Below, one piece after another: positions 14,218 through 20,493 of a stretch of DNA of 20,683 bases; the first letter of the stretch is position 1, and each line of letters begins with the position of its first letter. Where the stretch lies: positions 1 to 20,683 of the forward strand of contig JAQGGV010000023.1 of the NCBI GenBank assembly GCA_028289185.1, in the 5' to 3' direction. The notes under the pieces were generated by a model. The model made no database searches. It worked only from the letters and a program-made list of their open reading frames with translations, and was not told the origin of the DNA. The stretch is from Candidatus Saccharimonadota bacterium (lineage in GTDB: Bacteria; Patescibacteriota; Saccharimonadia; Saccharimonadales; Saccharimonadaceae). A program made the translations under genes and the position numbers.

Positions 14218-14466
14218 ATGGGTGCACCAATGCATGGCAAAAAACTTTACGGAACGGCAACAATCGGCAGCAAAGGCCAGATTGTTATCCCCGCTGATGC
14301 CCGTGAAGATTTAGGCCTCAAGGCTGGTGATCGTCTCTACGTTCTGAGCGGCGGCCCTAGTGGAGTGGTTTTCCTGAAAGAAGAAATGCTTGAAAGCATG
14401 GTTGCGCAGATGTCTGCACAAGTCGAAGGCTTCAAGGCGTACAAAAACTCAAGTAGCGAAAAGTAA
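14218..14466 (+). CDS. AbrB/SpoVT-type DNA-binding protein
   Basis: An 82-aa protein with an N-terminal SpoVT-AbrB swapped-hairpin domain (residues ~9-55): ATIGSKGQIVIPADAREDLGLKAGDRL is the family signature, with the K-G-Q-I-V-I-P loop that contacts DNA. The rest is a short Met/Gln-rich helix that may aid dimerisation. Such proteins are transition-state regulators or antitoxins; no toxin gene is present, and the next gene, 20 bp away in the same direction, is a drug-type exporter, so a local repressor of that exporter is the simplest reading. An alternative ATG at 14230 is in frame, but the SD spacing favours 14218. Confidence 0.85.
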   Translation: MGAPMHGKKLYGTATIGSKGQIVIPADAREDLGLKAGDRLYVLSGGPSGVVFLKEEMLESMVAQMSAQVEGFKAYKNSSSEK

Positions 14467-14486
14467 AAAAGGAAAAAAGGGAGCAT

Positions 14487-16172
14487 ATGCATCACCATTT
14501 ATCATTGCGCAGTAAAGTAATCATCATGATTTCAGTCATGGCCAGCATGTTCCTGGTCGCACTGGACCAGACAATCATCGCAACCGCCTTGGGCAAAATT
14601 GTCGAGGATTTCAATGCTTTTGACCAGCTAAGCTGGATTGTTACAGCTTACCTGCTAACGACTACCATTACTGTGCCTATCGCCGGTAAGTTTTCCGACC
14701 TCTTTGGCCGGCGCCTTGTCCTATTGATTGGTGTTGCTGTGTTCGGACTCGGCTCACTACTGTCTGGTATGTCAGGTGATGTGACGCAACTGATTGCTGC
14801 TCGTGCCTTCCAAGGTATCGGCGGCGGTATTATTACCGCGAATGCCTTCACAATTATTGGTGACCTGTTTGCTGCCCGCGAACGTGGTAAGTGGCAGGGT
14901 CTCATCGGTGCTGTCTTTGGTCTGTCATCGGTTGTTGGCCCGCTTCTGGGTGGCTGGTTGACTGACAAGCAGCATCTCTTTGGACTTGTGACTGACTGGC
15001 GTTGGACTTTCTGGATTAACGTTCCTGTTGCAGTTGCTGCCTTTGCTGTCATCGCCATCTTTTGTCCGCCGCTCAAACACGACCGCAAACCATTGATCGA
15101 CTACGCTGGTGCAATCCTGCTGACAATTGGACTAGGCACGTTGGTGCTAGCAGTTGATAACACGCAGCAAATCTTCCAGGGCTTCCTGAACGCATCTGGT
15201 TGGGATCTGACATCGCTCCGAGCGGCTATGTATAGCATTGTTGCCGTATCTGTTATCAGCTTCATCCTGGTCGAGCGCAAAGCTCCGGAACCAATCATCC
15301 CACTTCGCTTCTTTAAAAACCGTAACTACGTGTTGATTATGGGTGTCGCGACACTCTTTGGCGCAGCCTTCCTGGGTGCAATCCTGTACTTGACGCAGTT
15401 CAATCAGCAAGTCTTTGGCGCTACACCAACGCAGTCCGGCCTGATGCTACTACCGATGATCGTTGGCCTGATGATTACGTCAATCAGCTCGGGACAGATC
15501 ATCTCTAAAACCGGTCGCTACAAGATCTTTATGCAGGTTGGTATCGTCGTTGCAACTGTTATGGTTGGCTTGCTAGCAACATTGTCACCATCGTCAACAT
15601 TTGCCTACGAAGCCGTCCTGATGTTCTTCCTGGGTACTGGACTTGGTGTTGTCATGCCGGTCATGAACTTGGCGGTTCAGAATGAGTTCGAACAACATGA
15701 ACTTGGTGCGGCAACCAGCTCCAACCAGTTGTTCCGAAGCCTGGGCTCAACCATCGGTATCGCGGTGTTTGGCGCCATGCTGACTGCCGGTATAACCAAT
15801 GGGCTAGGTGATATCCAGAACGACGCCTATGTTCAAAGCCTTAGCCAGAGTCCCACAGCGAGCAAAATTGGTAATTTCAATGACTCAAACACATTGCTAA
15901 ACTTGAATACGCCGGACATCAAAGGCCAGATTACGACAGGCTTCAATGCGAGCGTCAGCAAGCTACCGACCATTTACAAGGACCAAGCAGTCACGCAGTT
16001 CACTCAGGAGCAAACTGAGTACTCCAGCAAGGTCGTAAATGCCTTTAGTAGCAGTCTGCAGCGCATCTTCCTGGTCTCTGCGTCACTCATGTTCATAGCC
16101 GCTATCTTGGTCTTTTCGGTCAAGGAGAAGCAGCTCAAAGCAGCCAGCCCCTCCGCCACACCTGGCGAGTAG
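14487..16172 (+). CDS. DHA2-family MFS multidrug exporter (14 helices)
   Basis: A 561-aa major facilitator protein of the EmrB/QacA drug:H+ antiporter-2 group, of normal length for 14 membrane helices. The helix-1 motif LDQTIIATALGKI (26-38), motif A GKFSDLFGRR (67-76), the helix-4 Arg in LIAARAFQGIGGG, and the antiporter motif C GLSSVVGPLLGGWLTD are all present. A ~90-residue extracytoplasmic loop (NDAYVQSLSQ... to TEYSSKV) precedes the last helix, as is typical. It should expel hydrophobic or cationic compounds using the proton gradient. It has a purine-rich SD (AAAGGGAG) and is co-transcribed with the AbrB-like gene. A stem-loop begins right after its stop. Confidence 0.9.
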   Translation: MHHHLSLRSKVIIMISVMASMFLVALDQTIIATALGKIVEDFNAFDQLSWIVTAYLLTTTITVPIAGKFSDLFGRRLVLLIGVAVFGLGSLLSGMSGDVTQLIAARAFQGIGGGIITANAFTIIGDLFAARERGKWQGLIGAVFGLSSVVGPLLGGWLTDKQHLFGLVTDWRWTFWINVPVAVAAFAVIAIFCPPLKHDRKPLIDYAGAILLTIGLGTLVLAVDNTQQIFQGFLNASGWDLTSLRAAMYSIVAVSVISFILVERKAPEPIIPLRFFKNRNYVLIMGVATLFGAAFLGAILYLTQFNQQVFGATPTQSGLMLLPMIVGLMITSISSGQIISKTGRYKIFMQVGIVVATVMVGLLATLSPSSTFAYEAVLMFFLGTGLGVVMPVMNLAVQNEFEQHELGAATSSNQLFRSLGSTIGIAVFGAMLTAGITNGLGDIQNDAYVQSLSQSPTASKIGNFNDSNTLLNLNTPDIKGQITTGFNASVSKLPTIYKDQAVTQFTQEQTEYSSKVVNAFSSSLQRIFLVSASLMFIAAILVFSVKEKQLKAASPSATPGE

Positions 16173-16173
16173 T

Positions 16174-16209
16174 TTTACACCCTGAAACCACAGCTGTAAC
16201 AGGGGTAAA
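16174..16209 (+). other. Stem-loop directly after the MFS gene
   Basis: TTTAC/CCCTG pairs with CAGGG/GTAAA (10 bp with one bulged A), closing a 15-nt loop that itself holds a palindrome ACAGCTGT. There is no U-run downstream, so termination would be inefficient. Confidence 0.4.
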
Positions 16210-16235
16210 TGATACATCTTACGCTTGCCCTAGTC

Positions 16236-16264
16236 TTGACACAAAGCCCTTTCCTTGCTATTCT
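16236..16264 (+). promoter_or_regulatory. Near-consensus promoter of a probable non-coding RNA
   Basis: Perfect TTGACA (16236-16241), a 17-bp spacer and an extended -10 TGC-TATTCT (-10 at 16259-16264). One of the two best promoters in the window, yet no recognisable gene follows on this strand before 17479. Confidence 0.75.
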
Positions 16265-16353
16265 CATCTATGCGTGTCGCACCGAAATACGCAAAAAACA
16301 TATGAAATAGGTCGAATTAAGTGCGACGAGAGATTTAGAAAATAAGGGAGTGA

Positions 16354-16455
16354 ATGAACCTCATGCCAATAGCCATCACGTTTGTGTCCACGCGACGCAA
16401 ACAGATAGCAGTGGATGTGGTGCCTGCCGAATGGCAACTGTATATCGCTCAATAG
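16354..16455 (+). CDS. Possible 33-aa ORF inside the structured RNA
   Basis: ATG 16354 to TAG 16455 encodes 33 residues. An AAGGGAG SD-like sequence (16344-16350) is present but only 3 nt from the ATG; a second ATG at 16363 is 12 nt away. Neither spacing is good. The ORF overlaps stable RNA helices, so it may be accidental. Listed because the promoter upstream is strong. Confidence 0.2.
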   Translation: MNLMPIAITFVSTRRKQIAVDVVPAEWQLYIAQ

Positions 16456-16474
16456 TCCATTAGGACGAAACAAA

Positions 16475-16506
16475 AGAGACCGCTCCACGGCACCGGAGCG
16501 GTCTTT
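16475..16506. terminator. Intrinsic terminator, bidirectional
   Basis: AGACCGCTCC (16477-16486) pairs with GGAGCGGTCT (16495-16504), extended by two pairs, around an 8-nt loop. On the plus strand TCTTTC follows. On the minus strand CTTTTGTTTCG follows, a better U-tract, so it probably also ends transcripts coming from the dsbA-like gene. Confidence 0.85.
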
Positions 16507-16514
16507 CATAATAT

Positions 16515-16704
16515 CTGGGGGTTTACATCGTAGAATCGCCTGGCCGTCCAATCTTTCAAGACCATCGTGACATTCTAGAGAATCTTGAGCAAGCGTCAAG
16601 ATTCTCCAGGGCGGCACGATGGTTTGGTAAAAGATGTGGTTTGGGCTAGCCTAGGGTGAGGCCTGCTGAATTCACTGTGCTGAGTTGGCCAGAGGCTGTC
16701 CCTA
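16515..16704. other. Large nested stem structure, possible RNA or dsbA 3' UTR
   Basis: No protein is supported here. Nested pairing: ATCTTT (16551-16556) with AAAGAT (16630-16635); ACCATCGTG (16561-16569) with CACGATGGT (16615-16623), perfect; a symmetric 8+8-nt internal loop; then GAGAATCTTGA (16578-16588) with TCAAGATTCTC (16596-16606), perfect, 7-nt loop. Outside, GCC and TGGCC (16538-16545) pair with GGCCA (16687-16691) and GGC (16694-16696), and GGGG (16517-16520) with TCCC (16699-16702). A GCCT/AGGC hairpin lies at 16649-16662. On the minus strand this lies between the dsbA-like stop and a terminator. Confidence 0.45.
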
Positions 16705-17394
16705 TTTAAGAAGGGTATCTATCGCGCTGCGCATAGCCGCGCCGTCGCTACCTGTGCTGATGACACTTGATGCAACGTCATCGCTGACTTTGGTACCATT
16801 CAGCTCGAAGGTTGGTGTACCCGTAACTCCAAATTTGTTGCCTAGTGCTAGGTCGAAGTCGATTTTTTTGTTGACGTTGTCTGCGGCCATATCAGTTTTG
16901 AACTTGCTTAAATCTTTGATGCCGAGTGCCTTGGCATAGTCGGTGAATTTATTCGTACGATCGTCAGTAGAGAGTGTGCTCCATTCATTCTGCGATAGGT
17001 ACAGCTGGTCGTGCATTTCCCAGTATTTACCCTGCAGGCCAGCTGCCTCAGCGGCTGCAGCGGCTGCCTTGGCGTTCGGGTGCAGTGTTGATAGAGGGTA
17101 GTTACGGAAGACGAAGGTGATCTTGGACGCATAATCTGTTGTGATTTTCTTGACCGCAGGGTAAGCCTGGCCACAGTAAGGACATTGGAAATCACCATAT
17201 TCAATCAGGGTGACCTTGCTCTTGGCTAGGTCAGTTACGTGATCGGCGATGTTGCCATTGGCCGGAGCAGCTACTTGTAATTGCGATTGATCGACGCTCG
17301 CAACATTTACTTTATCTTTTTGGGATAGGACAATTAATCCACCCAGGACAACCGCACAGATGACAGCAAAAATGATCCAGGTTTTCTTACTCAC
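16702..17394 (-). CDS. DsbA-like thioredoxin-fold protein, membrane-anchored
   Basis: A 230-aa protein with an N-terminal membrane anchor (residues ~5-24) and a Thioredoxin_4/DsbA-type domain: VTLIEYGDFQCPYCGQAYP has the redox pair Cys71-Pro-Tyr-Cys74, FRNYPLSTLHPNA is the characteristic helical-insert entry, and GVTGTPTF carries the cis-Pro (Pro194) opposite the active site. It should catalyse disulphide formation or exchange outside the membrane, like BdbD. No DsbB/VKOR partner is in the window. The GTG start at 17394 is supported by a GGAGG SD 6 nt upstream and a promoter TTGGAG-17-TATAAT. Its transcript probably continues through the structured region to the terminator at 16475-16506. Confidence 0.9.
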   Translation of the reverse strand: MSKKTWIIFAVICAVVLGGLIVLSQKDKVNVASVDQSQLQVAAPANGNIADHVTDLAKSKVTLIEYGDFQCPYCGQAYPAVKKITTDYASKITFVFRNYPLSTLHPNAKAAAAAAEAAGLQGKYWEMHDQLYLSQNEWSTLSTDDRTNKFTDYAKALGIKDLSKFKTDMAADNVNKKIDFDLALGNKFGVTGTPTFELNGTKVSDDVASSVISTGSDGAAMRSAIDTLLK

Positions 17395-17418
17395 AAAATT
17401 CCTCCGTTATTGTTATCC

Positions 17419-17447
17419 ATTATAACCTAAGCGAGGACTGGCTCCAA
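17419..17447 (-). promoter_or_regulatory. Promoter of the dsbA-like gene
   Basis: On the minus strand: TTGGAG (17447-17442), a 17-bp spacer, a perfect TATAAT (17424-17419), then a short leader with GGAGG at 17405-17401 ahead of GTG 17394. Confidence 0.75.
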
Positions 17448-17466
17448 CGGTGGTGGTAATATATAG

Positions 17467-17472
17467 TATAGT
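17467..17472 (+). promoter_or_regulatory. Putative -10 for leaderless CBS gene
   Basis: TATAGT ends 6 nt before ATG 17479, with no SD. A second TATAGT overlaps at 17462-17467. No convincing -35 is seen. Confidence 0.5.
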
Positions 17473-17478
17473 TAACGT

Positions 17479-18390
17479 ATGATAACGCTACTGGTAATCG
17501 TGTGGGCAGTCGCCTGTATATTGTTGTTGCTTCACGAATCGGTGCGGTTGAATCGGGTGCCGCACAGTCATTTCGAGTTGAAACGACGCGCTGACACTGC
17601 ATCGCTACGCCGCGAGAAGTTATTTAATAACCTTGTTTCATTCAGGTCAAAGGTTGCGATGCTGATGCTTGTTATAGCTGTGGCGTTCTCGATTATGATT
17701 TGGGGTGGCTGGGGAGCGGTCTATACGGCACTTATAATCATTATTATTCAGCCACTCAGTCGGCTGGGTTTTGTCAGCAAAGCTGGCCATGCAATGTACG
17801 ATCCGCAGGAACCAAAGATTTTGAACTTTTTAGAGAAGTATGCAGTTATCGGCTGGCTTCTCGGTAGTGGGCAAAAGAGTCCGACTGACCAAAAAATCGA
17901 ATCTGTTGAGCAGCTGCAACATCTGATAGTGACTTCTGGTAGTGTCCTGACTGATGACCAACAAACAATCATTGGCAACGGACTAAATTGGCATACCACA
18001 GAGGTAAAATCAATCATGACGCCAACCCGAGACATTGTCAGTATCAAGCATACCGAGCTATTGGGCCCGCTAGTGTTGGATGATTTACATCACAGCGGCC
18101 ACAATCGTTTCCCTGTTATTCGTGGCACCATCGATAACGTGGTGGGTGTGCTCGATATTTCGCAACTACTGGATGTTACGGTTTCTAAGCGTTCGGAAAC
18201 GGTTGAAAAAACAATGTCTCCGCAGATCCTCCATATCGAACAGGACGAGACATTGCCAGCCGCATTACATATGCTGCAAAAGAGTCACCAGCACATGCTG
18301 GTGGTTGTTGACGATGACGGCAAAACCGTCGGGCTGGTCACACTTGCTGACATCACTGGCTCGCTTCTTGGCCGATTAACAGAGAAGTGA
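17479..18390 (+). CDS. CBS-domain membrane protein (short CorC/hemolysin-like)
   Basis: A 303-aa protein: a first membrane helix at ~1-19, a second hydrophobic block at ~58-92, and a pair of CBS domains at ~180-235 (MTPTRDIVSIKHTELL..., HNRFPVIRG, VVGVLDISQLL) and ~245-300 (MSPQILHIEQDETLPAALHMLQKSHQHMLVVVDDDGKTVGLVTLADI). The order resembles CNNM/HlyC-CorC proteins, but with fewer membrane helices and no C-terminal CorC_HlyC transporter-associated domain. CBS pairs bind adenine nucleotides and gate ion transport, so a regulatory or cation-efflux role is possible. It starts 84 bp from the divergent dsbA-like gene and ends 45 bp before aspS. Confidence 0.8.
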   Translation: MITLLVIVWAVACILLLLHESVRLNRVPHSHFELKRRADTASLRREKLFNNLVSFRSKVAMLMLVIAVAFSIMIWGGWGAVYTALIIIIIQPLSRLGFVSKAGHAMYDPQEPKILNFLEKYAVIGWLLGSGQKSPTDQKIESVEQLQHLIVTSGSVLTDDQQTIIGNGLNWHTTEVKSIMTPTRDIVSIKHTELLGPLVLDDLHHSGHNRFPVIRGTIDNVVGVLDISQLLDVTVSKRSETVEKTMSPQILHIEQDETLPAALHMLQKSHQHMLVVVDDDGKTVGLVTLADITGSLLGRLTEK

Positions 18391-18435
18391 TACACTGTTA
18401 GCAGATAATTTGGCAGTCTAACTAGAGGAAATCTG

Positions 18436-19749
18436 ATGGAACGAACATTAAACCGCGATCTCGCTTCTAAAATTGGCGAGACGGTCACAATTCATGGGTG
18501 GTTACATAAAAAGCGCCTGCTCGGCGGTCTCAACTTTTTGACGGTTCGTGACAGGTCTGGTTTGACGCAGAGTCTCATCGATGACAAGGCCGAGCTAGAG
18601 AAGCTCCGAGGTCTGCAAATTGGTACCGTGGTGAAGTTCACTGGCACCGTTGTTGCCGACGAGCGTGCACCTGGTGGCGCAGAACTCCATGATGTCAAAG
18701 TCGAAGTAGACGTGCCTGTTACCGAGGAACCGCCAATCGAAATCGACAAGCCGATTCAGCACAAACCAGAAAACCTGGATACACTCTTTGAATATCGCGT
18801 ACTGAATATTCGTAACCTGCAGGAACAAAAAATCTTCAAGATTCGTGCTGATTTGACGCGCTACATCCGCGAATATCTGAACGAACAAGAATTTGTCGAA
18901 ATTGACACGCCAAAACTTTTGGCAGAAGCAACCGAGGGTGGAGCGGAAGTATTTAAACTCGATTACTTTGGCAAGACTGCCACACTGGCGCAAAGCCCGC
19001 AGTTTTACAAGCAAATCATGGTTGGTGCATTCGAGCGTGTTTACGAAATCAACCATAGCTATCGCGCAGAACCTAGCGCAACAACACGGCACTTGACCGA
19101 GTTAACGATGCTCGATATTGAGGTTGGCTTTGTGCAGAGCCACGAGGAAGTCATGGACATCGTTGGCAACATGACCGTAGCGGTTCTGAAGCGCGCGTAT
19201 GACGAGCACGCGGCAGACCTAAAGACACTCAACGCCCCAGAACTGAAACTACCCGAGGATGGCAAAGTCCCACACTTTACGATTGCTGAAATTCATGAGA
19301 TGTATACCAAGGCGACCAAGACCGACACGACCAATGAAAAGGACCTAACACCAGACGAGGAACGCTTTATCGCGGATCATGCACGCAAGCAACTTGGCAG
19401 CGACCTGGTTTATGCTGTTAACTTCCCAGCAGTGGCTGGCAAGTTCTATCATAAGTTCAAGGATGACGGCACCGTTGCTTGGGGTGATTTATTGTTCCGC
19501 GGTCTCGAAATCGCGACTGTTCCGCTGCGTGAAAACAACTACGAAAAGATGATTGAACAGATGACCGCAAAGGGCCTCGACGTCACGCACGAAGGATTCA
19601 AATACTACCTTCAAGCCTTTAAGTTCGGTCTGCCTACCCATGGTGGCTGTGGTTTTGGCATTGATCGCTTGGTACAAAAGACAATCGGTCTAGGTAACGT
19701 CAAGGAAGCGACGCTGTTTCCACGCGATATTAACAGGCTGACTCCTTAG
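18436..19749 (+). CDS. aspS: Archaeal-type, probably non-discriminating aspartyl-tRNA synthetase
   Basis: A 437-aa class II synthetase without the large GAD insertion of bacterial AspRS, hence the short archaeal/eukaryotic type. An N-terminal OB-fold anticodon domain (1-~105) is followed by the catalytic core: the motif 1 end Pro159, LAQSPQFYKQ (184-193), motif 2 RVYEINHSYRAE with Arg210, TTRHL, and motif 3 GCGFGIDRL with Arg411, ending in the archaeal PRDxxRLTP. Aligned by eye to Thermococcus AspRS, Trp26 is His24 and Lys85 is Pro79, the changes reported to relax tRNA choice. It would charge tRNA-Asp and mischarge tRNA-Asn for GatCAB. The SD AGAGGA precedes ATG 18436. Confidence 0.93.
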   Translation: MERTLNRDLASKIGETVTIHGWLHKKRLLGGLNFLTVRDRSGLTQSLIDDKAELEKLRGLQIGTVVKFTGTVVADERAPGGAELHDVKVEVDVPVTEEPPIEIDKPIQHKPENLDTLFEYRVLNIRNLQEQKIFKIRADLTRYIREYLNEQEFVEIDTPKLLAEATEGGAEVFKLDYFGKTATLAQSPQFYKQIMVGAFERVYEINHSYRAEPSATTRHLTELTMLDIEVGFVQSHEEVMDIVGNMTVAVLKRAYDEHAADLKTLNAPELKLPEDGKVPHFTIAEIHEMYTKATKTDTTNEKDLTPDEERFIADHARKQLGSDLVYAVNFPAVAGKFYHKFKDDGTVAWGDLLFRGLEIATVPLRENNYEKMIEQMTAKGLDVTHEGFKYYLQAFKFGLPTHGGCGFGIDRLVQKTIGLGNVKEATLFPRDINRLTP

Positions 19750-19782
19750 TACCTCGAACGATAATACGATTGATGTTAATAA

Positions 19783-19810
19783 AACAACAATTGTTGTTGT
19801 AACAACAACA
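19783..19810. repeat. Nested AAC/TTG palindromes downstream of aspS
   Basis: A 16-bp perfect palindrome (19783-19798) overlaps a second inverted repeat, TGTTGTTGT (19792-19800) with ACAACAACA (19802-19810). One central TTG-repeat arm can pair with either the left or right AAC-repeat arm. There is no U-run, so it is an operator or alternative-pairing element rather than a classic terminator. Confidence 0.55.
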
Positions 19811-19831
19811 TTATACGATAACAACTAGGTT

Positions 19832-19837
19832 TATAAT
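19832..19837 (+). promoter_or_regulatory. Putative -10 (TATAAT) for leaderless small membrane gene
   Basis: A perfect TATAAT ends 6 nt before ATG 19844. No SD is present. The nested palindromes lie 22 bp upstream, over the -35 region and beyond. Confidence 0.55.
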
Positions 19838-19843
19838 AGAAGT

Positions 19844-20062
19844 ATGGGTGATCAATCAACAATTATCGTACTACTAACCATCACAGTGATTCTGCTGTCA
19901 CTTGTGATTGTCGCACTACTGGCGACGATTACAGTGTTGATTCTGCGGGTTAACAGAATTGCAAAAAACATTGAGTCGGTTACCAACCACATTGCCGAGG
20001 CAACGGAGTGGCTTAGCCCAGTTAAACTAATTTCAACAGTCGTCGAGCTGTTTCGTCGCTAG
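19844..20062 (+). CDS. Small single-span membrane protein, 72 aa
   Basis: A 72-aa protein: a short polar N-terminus, one long hydrophobic helix (~7-35), then an amphipathic helix (RVNRIAKNIESVTNHIAEATEWL) and a short tail ending LFRR. This resembles DUF948-type small membrane proteins, often found just before YtxH-like genes, as here (22 bp gap). Function is unknown; an envelope-stress or surface role is suggested for that pairing but not shown by the sequence. It is probably leaderless and the first gene of a two-gene unit. Confidence 0.75.
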   Translation: MGDQSTIIVLLTITVILLSLVIVALLATITVLILRVNRIAKNIESVTNHIAEATEWLSPVKLISTVVELFRR

Positions 20063-20084
20063 TGTCAAATAAAGGAGGAATAAC

Positions 20085-20462
20085 ATGTCAAAAGTAGTTA
20101 AACTCGCCGTCGCAGCCGCTGGTGGATTCCTGGCAGGAATTTTGCTTGCTCCAAAGAGTGGCAAGGAAACCCGCGCTGATTTAAGGGTCAAAGCCGACGA
20201 AGCTAAACAAAAGGCAAAAGTACAAGCGGACAAACTAAAGGATGTTGGCGACACAAGTGCGAAAACATTTCGTAAAAGTGCCGACTCTGCCAGTCAAGAG
20301 GCAGCGGCATTTGGCCGTAGTGCCAAGGCAACTGCAGAACGAATTGCAGCCGAGGCATCAGAACTTGGTGGCGAGGCTCGCTCGCGTGCTCGTCGCGTTG
20401 CAGATGATGCTAAGTCAACAGCAACAACTATTCGCAAGGATGCCGAAAAGGGCCTCAAGTAA
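20085..20462 (+). CDS. YtxH-like general-stress/envelope protein
   Basis: A 125-aa protein with the YtxH N-terminus: a Gly/Ala-rich hydrophobic helix (VVKLAVAAAGGFLAGILLAPKSGKETRADL), where GxxxGxLLAPxSGxETR is the hallmark, followed by a long Ala/Lys/Asp/Glu-rich coiled-coil (~40-120) with apolipoprotein/LEA-like repeats. It probably sits at the membrane face with an extended helix. A strong SD (AAGGAGG) precedes ATG 20085, unlike the leaderless gene before it. A terminator hairpin follows within 35-60 bp. Role in stress is family-level inference. Confidence 0.87.
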   Translation: MSKVVKLAVAAAGGFLAGILLAPKSGKETRADLRVKADEAKQKAKVQADKLKDVGDTSAKTFRKSADSASQEAAAFGRSAKATAERIAAEASELGGEARSRARRVADDAKSTATTIRKDAEKGLK

Positions 20463-20493
20463 CAATTACTTTGTTACAGCTCGGCTATAACTC

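Larger units (their letters stand above)
16271..16506 (+). ncRNA. Putative structured small RNA (~236 nt), class unknown
   Basis: It lies between a near-consensus promoter and a 12-bp terminator hairpin. Helices that can be read off: GTCGCAC (16276-16282) with GTGCGAC (16321-16327), perfect; a competing or knotting TGCGT (16271-16275) with ACGCA (16289-16293); GTTTGTGTC (16380-16388) with GACGCAAAC (16394-16402), 9 bp with one G-U and a 5-nt loop; CATCAC (16374-16379) with GTGGTG (16417-16422) enclosing it; TGCC/GGCA (16425-16436); and GTCC/GGAC (16455-16466). The density of helices within helices favours RNA function. No motif of tmRNA, RNase P, SRP or 6S RNA was recognised by eye. A 33-aa ORF lies within it. 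Confidence 0.45.

Noticed and set aside
16271..16510. tmRNA, RNase P, SRP or 6S RNA
   Set aside because: None of their conserved sequence landmarks was seen on either strand; left as unknown class.
16264..16617. 117-aa minus-strand open frame in the structured gap
   Set aside because: It runs through the terminator hairpin and stable stems, has no SD, and its Cys/His/Arg-rich composition looks like a chance frame.
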